Part shown: piece after piece, positions 57,221 through 64,000 of the stretch | How positions within the stretch are numbered: position 1 is the stretch's first letter | Layout of the letters: each line of letters opens with the position of its first letter | Assembly: GCA_963930645.1 (NCBI GenBank) | Contig: OZ005656.1 | Coordinates: 273,831,395 to 273,895,394 of the forward strand | Reading direction: 5' to 3' | DNA: 64,000 nucleotides | From: Salticus scenicus | Taxonomy: Eukaryota; Arthropoda; Arachnida; Araneae; Salticidae | Translations under genes and position numbers: made by a program | The notes under the pieces: model-generated | Databases searched by the model: none | What the model was told of the DNA's origin: nothing | What the model saw: only the letters and a program-made list of their open reading frames with translations

Positions 57221-57221
<1 letters not shown>

Positions 57222-57829
57222 AAAAAGAAAAAAAAAATATATAATGGCCTTCCTCTTATATATTGCGTTTAACTATAGTGGAGCACAACTTTTCAGAGAA
57301 AGGACACTTATGCATCCGACTTAATCAAGTGAAACCACTTAATCAGAAGAGTAGAATTGATTTGGAGTTTGATGCGTCGTCACCAATGTATGCGTACATA
57401 AACCTGCTAAACTTTTATTTATTTTAATAATTGCAATAAGAAATATATTCGTACCGCTGGCTACAACTTGAATGTCAATTTTCTCTTTCACTAGTATTAA
57501 ACATCGCAGGCATATGTAAACAGACTTTAATTTTGTTAAGGTCCTTATTTCCACAATTAGCTGAATTTAGATATGGGCCCCCTGTTTACCCCCATCTGCT
57601 GTACAAATCGTTCCTAAAAGTTTGTACACTACTAGGTTTAAAGCATAATTTTACAAAGCAATGTTTTACATGTTATTTTGTGACATATAGAAGCAAGTAT
57701 CCACTGAAATTTATTAATTTATGATAGAATCTTTGATATAATCTATAATTTACAGACATGCATTTGTAAAAAAAAAAAAAATGGAATGTAAAAGTGGTAG
57801 GGGATTAAAAAAAAAAAAAAAACATGATA
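57221..57829. other. No feature recognised
   Basis: Two overlapping short frames (57339-57554 minus and 57533-57724 plus) have no protein features I recognise. Confidence 0.3.
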
Positions 57830-57990
57830 CAGTAACCGCCGCTTAATAAATTCACTGGCTAATAAAATCAGCCGTTTAATTTGATCAAATTGCAAGGACC
57901 GGAATCATATCAATATAATTTTTTTTTTTTAAACCGTCATTTAGTAAAATCAGCATCGCCGGTTAATAGACTCAAAAAAATCTCTGCAGC
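57830..57990. repeat. Possible pogo/Tigger-like fragment
   Basis: ACAGTAACCGCCGCTTAATA, TCACTGGCTAATAAAATCAG and CCGTTTAATTTGATCAAATT resemble the ends of pogo-type elements; ACCGTCATTTAGTAAAATCA repeats the theme. No second terminus is assigned. Confidence 0.35.
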
Positions 57991-58348
57991 AGCAAAAAAT
58001 GTCATTTATGCACACTATTTTTATTTTTTTTAACACTGGAATTCTTATTTTTTAAGTAAAAAAAAAAAAAAAAAAAAACACACAGCAATCTCTCTGTTAT
58101 TTCTCTTTGACAAAAATTTTTTATGTACAACGAATGTAGAATTTATTAGAACAATGTCGTTATACATATAAGTATTTCTTTTTACTGAAAAAAAAAATAT
58201 ATATATATATAACAATTTAAAATGATCAATTTCATACTTATTATATAAATATATATTCACTCTGGTAACGTGCAACGCTTGGTTATCAATATAAAGGAGT
58301 CTATAACATTGAATAAAAAAAAATATGTATATTTATATATATATATAC
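57991..58348. other. AT-rich with poly(A) and (TA)n
   Basis: An A run at 58060-58078 and TA runs at 58196-58210 and 58333-58346, the latter touching the next element. Confidence 0.4.
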
Positions 58349-58539
58349 ACTAGCAGGCAACGCCCGCTTCGCTGGTCCTTTTTTTTTAATGAATCGCTAT
58401 AATTACTGAATTCTCAAAATTGCATTAATTTTTATCACATGAAAAAAAAAAAAACAGAAAAAAAAAAATCTTATTAGGAAAAATGTCGCACCGGGTTCTC
58501 ATTGCCTTCGGAAAAAATTCTCAAAATGCTCTAACTGTT

Positions 58540-58985
58540 ATTTCTATTATTTTCCCCCTTCACCCCCCCCCTCCCGTCTATCCTAATAATTTTAAAAATT
58601 CGAAAATATCCGCAATCGATTTGTAGGTATCGAAAACCTCGATATACCAATTTTGAATGCTCTAACTGTATTTTATTTTTTTTACCCCTCCGCCCCCCAT
58701 TCCCGGCCCTCCTAATAACTATACACTTTCGAAAATATCCCCATTCGACTTGCTGGCCTCTAATACCTATCTGTACCAATTTTGAACGGCCTAACTGTAT
58801 TTCTATTTGTTTTTGCCCACCCCCCCCCTCCCACCCCTCCTAATAATTTTAAAAATTCGAAAATATCCGCAATCGATTTGTAAGTATCGAAAACCTCTAT
58901 GTACAATTTTGAACGATCTGACACTGTTTTTATTTTTTTGCCCCCCCCCCCCCAAAAAAAAAAAAAAAAAAAAAAAAAAATCGGA
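58540..58985. repeat. Tandem repeat, ~128-bp unit, ~3 copies (in family A)
   Basis: CGAAAATATCCGCAATCGAT-type anchors at about 58602, 58731 and 58858. Each unit begins with a C-rich run plus CTCCTAATAATTTTAAAAA and ends in AATTTTGAACG-CTAACTGTA. Same unit as at 10920-11130. Confidence 0.75.
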
Positions 58986-59029
58986 AAAAATCAAAAAATG
59001 AGTTTTTGGAAATATTTTAAAGAAGACGC

Positions 59030-59034
59030 TTGGT

Positions 59035-59070
<36 letters not shown>

Positions 59071-60110
59071 TCTTTGAGCTATTACTTTTACTCGAAAATC
59101 CGTATTTTTCTAAATCATTTCTTCTCATGTTAAAAATCCAAAATTCCAAAATCGCAGGAAATGATTTTTTCGTATTCAAGTCTAGTGCAATTTCTTTACT
59201 GTGAAGTTATTTGGAGCCGAGTTATACTTATAAATGTGTTTTTGCCTTATGCACCTCCGAAAATCCTTTATACCCCCTTCCCCCCTTAAAAATCCAAAAT
59301 TCCAAAATCGCAGAAAATGATTTTTTTGTTTTCAAGTCTAGTCTCTCCCTCTGCAATTTCTTCACCGTGAAGCAATTTGGAGCCGAGTTGTACTTACAAA
59401 GGTGGTTTTTGCCTTCTGCACCTTCGAAAATCATTTTCAGCCCCTCTCCCCCCTTAAAAATCCAAAATTCCAAAATCACAGAAAATGATTTTTTTGTACT
59501 TAAGTCTAGTCTCCCCATCTTCAGTTTTTTCATCGTGAAGTAATTTGGAGCCGAGTTATGCTTATAAAGGTGTTTTTTGCCTCCTGCGCCTCCGAAAATC
59601 ATTTTCACCCCTTTTCCCCCTTAAAAATCCAAAAATCCAAAATCGCAGAAATGATTTTTTTGTATTCAAGTCTAGTCTCTCCATCTGCAATATCTTCTTC
59701 GTGAAGCAATTTGGAGCCGAGTTGTGCTTATAAAGGTGTTTTTGTCTTCAGCAACTCCGAAAATCATTTTCACCCCCTTCCCCCCTTAAAAAATAAAAAA
59801 TTCCAAAATAGCAGAAAATGATTTTTTCGTATTCAAGCCTAGTCTCCCCATCTGCTATTTCTTCCCTGTGAAGTAATTTGGTGCCGAGTTGTACTTATAA
59901 ATGTGTTTTTGCCTTATGCGCCCCCGAAAATCTCACTTTTACCCCCTACCCCCCTTAAAAATCCAAAATTCCAAAATCGCAGAAAATGATTTTTTTGTAT
60001 TCAAGTCTAGTCTCCCCATCCGCAATTTCTTCACCGTGAGGCAATTTGGAGCCGAGATATGCTTATAGAGGTGATTTTTGCCTTCTGCCCCCCCCCGGGG
60101 GGGAACGGGG
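59030..60110. repeat. Tandem array, ~167-bp unit, ~6 copies (in family A)
   Basis: The anchor TTAAAAATCCAAAATTCC starts at about 59130, 59286, 59454, 59621, 59786 and 59955 (spacings 156, 168, 167, 165 and 169). Each unit has CGCAGAAAATGATTTTTTTG, CAAGTCTAGTCTCCCCATCT, CAATTTGGAGCCGAGTTGTG and a C-rich end. The neighbouring T run (59038-59067) breaks the first unit. Confidence 0.9.
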
Positions 60111-60287
60111 GGGGGATTTCGCAAAATCCCGTCTTAGTGAGCGTCAGGGTCCTAAAATCAACCTGCTCACCAAAAATTGCGACTCTATCTCCCATAGGAA
60201 CGCCACAACCGTGTTGAGTCAGTGAATCAGTGAATCAGTGAATCAGTCAGTGAATCAGTGAGTTTACTCTTTTATATATATAGATTA

Positions 60288-60472
60288 GTCGAACCTTGTT
60301 AACGTGAACACTGTTAACGTTAAATACTCTTAACATGAACTGCTTCTACAATCCCCGTCAGAATGTAGATTAGTTCAGTTATATGAAGATTAGTTACTGG
60401 TAGCATGAACTACTGATAACATGAACAATTTTTTTTCACCCCCTCGAGATTCGCGTTAACGAGGTTCGACTG
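60288..60472. mobile_element. pogo/Tigger-like MITE (~185 bp)
   Basis: The left end GTCGAACCTTGTTAACGTGA and right end (complement CAGTCGAACCTCGTTAACGC) are inverted repeats of about 20 bp, with TA on each side (60286-60287 and 60473-60474). Interior GTTAACGTTAAATACTCTTA and ATGAACT repeats echo the ends. The CAGTCGAACC start and TA target suit the pogo group. It sits exactly at the 3' terminus of the family A element. Confidence 0.65.
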
Positions 60473-61415
60473 TATATAGTTTAATTTATGTTCATTTTAG
60501 TTGAAATATTTGGTTTGCTTTATATCATTCTGAATATTTCATTTTTAGGTTTATTACTACATGAAACATTTGCATGGAATAATGCTCTACATAAAATAGT
60601 ATTCAAATAAATTATCTCATATTTAATTTCATCGATTTTACATAGAAGTAAATTCAGTGAATACAAGTTCCATTTACTATTGTACACTCAAGTTGTTAAT
60701 TTAATTGGATATTGAGGAGTCGTGTTTGTTTTCAACTTCATTACGATAGTATGATTTAAAAAATTCGAAATTAATTTCTAAAATTTACAATACACACTGT
60801 CGTCCAATCATACAGGCAAATATTACAATGAATGCCAATATTTAAATTGATTAAAAATTTGCATTTTATTGTGTTCTTGTTCAGATGCGCTTTTGCAGAA
60901 CATCATAAAAACATTTCATAGCAATGAAAAGAAAAAAGTGTTCTAATTATCTTGATATTATGAAAATGTTAAAGAAAAATTATTAAGTTTAAGGACAGAT
61001 TTTTTTTAATCTATTGTTTATGTAATCATTTAACATTAGGAAAACAATATATGTATTTTTTGGTATAGGTAATCAATACAAAAAAAAACCTTAACGGGTT
61101 AAAAGTTTGTGACGCAGCACTGCACTTTATGGCTATAAGAATTAGAAATACGGGTCTTAAAAATAATGATATCAAATTTTCAGTGACGCTTTGCTATTAA
61201 TTAAAAAATACAGAGATTTTCTTATTTGAATTTGTTTTTTTCTTCTATTTATTTTTACAGTGTAAACGTTATTTTCAACATAAAATAATATATAACATTT
61301 ACTTACCGATACCTTTTCATTCACATCTCTTATAATATCAAAATATGTGTTTTAAAAGAAATGATATGAAATTCCAGCAACGCAGTGTTGTTACACTAAA
61401 TGATTTGTTTTTAAA
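60473..61415. other. AT-rich, nothing recognised
   Basis: No gene, array or terminal repeat seen. Confidence 0.3.
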
Positions 61416-61604
61416 TTCCACTGCAATTATTTTGTTTTGCATATTAAAGTATATTTTCACATTGAAATATTGCTTTTAATTTTCAAATACGCAGTCAAAT
61501 ATATCACTTTCATTAAGTTTATATTATGTACTGAAATGTATTTATTTCAATGAATTATTTTATCTTTTGCGTCACGCCATCCAAAACTACAACTAAAAAT
61601 TTCG

Positions 61605-61645
<41 letters not shown>

Positions 61646-61899
61646 AGCACACTATCTACTTGCATGCTTTTTCAATTAATTTGGATAAGATGGCACAAAA
61701 TAAACATTTCCATAAATTTTACTTACAGTTTTGGATAGCGTGACGCAAAAGATAAAATAATTCATTGAAATAAATACATTTCAGTACATAATATAAACTT
61801 AATCAAAGTGATATATTTGACTGCGTATTTGAAAATTAAAAGCAATATTTCAATGTGAAAATATACTTTAATATGCAAAACAAAATAATTGCAGTGGAA
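61416..61899. repeat. Near-perfect inverted repeat, 173-bp arms, 138-bp spacer
   Basis: 61416-61588 and 61727-61899 are reverse complements; I see two mismatches (TCATTAAG against TGATTAAG, and GCCATCC against GCTATCC). The spacer includes a T run of about 36 bases (61608-61643) and CACACTATCTACTTGC. The frame at 61550-61738 spans the T run and is not a gene. The arms are either a young foldback element or an inverted duplication. Confidence 0.9.
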
Positions 61900-61936
61900 A
61901 AAATAAAAAGTTTTAAAAATAACAAACAATTTCTAC

Positions 61937-61937
<1 letters not shown>

Positions 61938-61967
<30 letters not shown>

Positions 61968-61990
61968 CAGAGAGAGAGAGAGAGAGAGAT
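61938..61990. repeat. Poly(A) followed by (GA)n
   Basis: An A run (61938-61965) is followed by GACAGAGAGAGAGAGAGA. Confidence 0.9.
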
Positions 61991-62735
61991 TTTATTTTAT
62001 TTAATATTCAATTTCTTTGATTCAACGGTTCATCTGTTTCTTAAATAGTTCAACAGAATATTTAAAATAAATGTTCAAAAAATAATTTGTGTACGAAAGT
62101 TTTTGTAAAAAAGTGTTATGAATAAGTTTTTAAAAAGCTCCATTCACCGCATAGATTTTGGTTAGATAAAAAAAAAATCAAACACAAGTTTTTAAATGGT
62201 CCAATTGAATGAACAAAAGATTAATATTTTGTTATATTTTTAATTGGAGATTTTTAAAGTAAAATGTTGTAAGGATTTGACAGTAATTTTCCAAAATACC
62301 TAACACCATGGGGGTGGGGATCAGATCCTCCTTTGGAAACTCTGATAATTCTAAAAAATATGCTTAATCAATCTGAGGGAGATTTTGTTTGGTTTAAAAT
62401 TAATACAGATGGGGAAAATAGGAGGGGGCAATCAGTTAGACCACTTTGAAATTTTAATCGGGAAAACGTTTTTTAGAAAATGTTTTGTTGAATGTAGTTT
62501 TATTCCTATCAGGTTAAATATACTGTACATAGTTCCCACATTCTTCCTGGCTAGAATTCTTGAAAATTTTCTAAAACGTGGTGAAGGGATTTTGGACATT
62601 GCCTCATTTTCTAAAATTGGGTTATGGGAGCAAAAAGTATGCTAAGAGATCTAACATTAAAATTTTAAATGATAAGGATTTTTTAGCACTTCGAGAAATC
62701 TTCTAGATGCAATCACTTCAACGATACTTTTTTAA
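61991..62735. other. AT-rich, no gene recognised
   Basis: From about 62270 the sequence has repeated themes (TTTTAGAAAATG, AAATTTT-GA, G- or C-runs) that continue to the window end and may be a very diverged tandem repeat. The 86-codon frame at 62385-62645 is without recognised features. Confidence 0.3.
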
Positions 62736-62948
62736 GGTTGGTTGGTAGTAGGTTTTAAGGCCAACTGACTACGCTAGGGTCCTAGGCATATAGGTAGAAT
62801 GGCCTCCATGAGGTCTTTCTGAAGGGGTCGAGGCCCGTATTTAAGCGAGTTTTGGATAAATACACGGAAGGAACGGCTAAATCAAAGAGTGCGTGATGGG
62901 ATCGAATCCGGCACCTCTCAACCACCGCTCGGCCGCTGGTGGGACATT
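62736..62948 (-). repeat. tRNA-derived SINE with AACC tail (minus strand)
   Basis: The - strand begins with GCGGCCGAGCGGTGGTTGAG; GGCCGAGCGG fits the pol III A box well. GGATTCGATCCC (complement of 62898-62909) is the B box. The tRNA part resembles Leu/Ser-type heads. The body runs through ACGGGCCTCGACCCC and GCCTAGGACCCTAGCG and ends CCTACTACCAACCAACC, the same tail type as the LINE at 1939-2740. Confidence 0.7.
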
Positions 62949-64000
62949 TTTAAGGAACTTATATATATATATATTTTTTTTTAAGTCCCATCATCCTCCC
63001 CAAATCTATCGGGAACGACTCGAAATTTTTGAAAATTGTAAGAAACGTGCAAATTGAATATGAGTCTGTAAGTAAGATCTTTGAACGAGCTCTTAACCCC
63101 CCTAATTCCCCTCCAAATTTTACTGTTTGCTTTCTAAGGTTCCCCCTATCGTAATACAGCTTCAATTTCCTCTTCTTCTTCTTCTTTTTTTTTTTTTTTT
63201 TTTTTTTTTAAGAAGTTGTTTATGTTTATAGAAGACAGTTTCGACAAATTGAAAAAAGCAATGCTTTTGTTTAAAATTGCAAAGATGCGCTTTTCGCTGG
63301 TCCCTGTTTTCGAAATTTCCAAAATTTTTTCAAAATTTCCAAACAAAACAATGATCCTTCAAACTGATTAAGCCCCCCCCCCCGCCCTTTTTTTTTAGGT
63401 TTTTAGAATTTCCAAGGTGTTTTCGAGACCCAGGGGGAAGACTTTAAACGAAAAAATTTCTTTCATATTTTTCTAACTAATAATTATAGAGCAAAACATT
63501 TTTTGTTAAAATGTTGTTTTGAAAAGGTCTTTCCATCAAAGTAACAGATATCCCCCTTCCCCAATTTTCACATTTACAAAATTAAAATTTGCCCATGTCT
63601 GACACCTTGTGCCACCCCCACCCCCACCCCCTTCCCCCACCATACATATTTGTTTTTTTCTTAACTAAACAAAATCCCGTAAAATTGTCGAAGACGTGTT
63701 TTACAGTTTTTAGAAATTCCGAAAATTACTGGATATAGAAAAACAAATTGAATAATTCTTATTCGACACTGTTTTTCAAGATTTTGTATGAAATTCAGAA
63801 ACACACTTTTCTAAAATCGATTAACCAGGGAAGTCCTAGCGGTACCGTTTGGTACCAGCAATCACTATTTCAAAAATACCCATTTTGTGGGGGAAAAAAA
63901 CCTGATGTTTTGAAGGCAATAAACATATACTAAGGGAAGGCAATAATCTGCAATATCTGAATAAAGGCAATAAACAAGATTTGCAAAATAATACAAAATT
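62949..64000. other. Diverged repeats with C runs, no gene
   Basis: T run at 63186-63209, C runs at 63374-63388 and 63614-63640. Blocks of the form 'TTCCCCC...TTTGAAAATT...TTTCTTTAAC' recur loosely near 62990-63120, 63300-63420 and 63540-63660. AAGGCAATAAACA repeats near 63914 and 63964. Frames on either strand are not protein-like. Confidence 0.35.

Larger units (their letters stand above)
58349..60285 (+). mobile_element. Long family A element 2, built of tandem arrays
   Basis: Starts ACTAGCAGGCAACGCCCGCT, followed by TGAATTCTCAAAATTGCATT (shared with 8833) and GTCGCACCGGG. It ends TTTACTCTTTTATATATATA, GAT. The right part has AGTGAATCAGTGAATCAGTG repeats (60220-60262) and a CGCCACAACCGTG segment. 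Between are two arrays of about 128 and 167 bp, listed separately. A minus-strand frame of 126 codons (59228-59608) follows from the 168-bp unit and is not a gene. Confidence 0.7.

Noticed and set aside
59211..59733. Frames of 110-126 codons on both strands with repeated peptides
   Set aside because: They arise because the tandem unit is close to 168 bp, a multiple of three. Both strands are open alike, and other units break the frame.

Overview
The window looks like a 64 kb stretch of non-genic, strongly AT-rich animal nuclear DNA. Its many homopolymers, (TA)n tracts, tRNA-derived SINE pieces, Tc1/mariner relics and non-LTR retrotransposon remains point to an arthropod. I infer an arachnid, probably a spider, from general familiarity with such repeats; no marker gene here proves it. 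No host gene, rRNA gene, functional tRNA gene or bacterial-type feature could be supported. The longer open frames lie in low-complexity DNA, tandem repeats or dead transposons. One run of exactly 200 N (46301-46500) marks a scaffold join.

Layout. 1-490 is a ~173-bp tandem array. 1939-2740 is the dead 3' end of a Jockey-like LINE. 3810-4062 is a perfect palindrome whose arms carry a hammerhead-ribozyme-like motif. 5097-7235 holds small inverted-repeat elements and an unnamed repeat family (F). 8353-12452 is a three-level nest: a hAT-type MITE inside a 3.3 kb array-bearing element (family A) inside a hairpin-ended element (family B). 12.7-27 kb is old duplicated sequence with a dead Tc1-like transposase, a 200-bp foldback element and SINE or LINE tails. 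27.9-34.3 kb holds two more hairpin-ended elements and a 1.2 kb terminal-inverted-repeat element. 35-57 kb is a degenerate local triplication (units starting near 35.0, 41.0 and 50.3 kb). It has been invaded by inverted family B copies (44.5-47.3 kb), another hairpin-ended element (52.5-53.5 kb) and a palindromic double Tc1-like element (53.67-55.08 kb). 58.3-60.3 kb is a second long family A element built of tandem arrays. A pogo-like MITE, a near-perfect 173-bp inverted repeat and a SINE follow.

The most interesting structure is the set of hairpin-ended elements (families B(i)-(iv)). Each has one end that folds as a hairpin, another end carrying a 'TGTGG...CCACA' hairpin, and a 12-14 bp motif present in three iterations. 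That motif differs between subfamilies but matches within each element, which suggests that pairing, not sequence, is conserved. Family A and family B also share internal modules, including a CTCF-like AGRTGGCGCTG core. All coordinates of repeats are by eye and approximate to a few bases unless termini are given.
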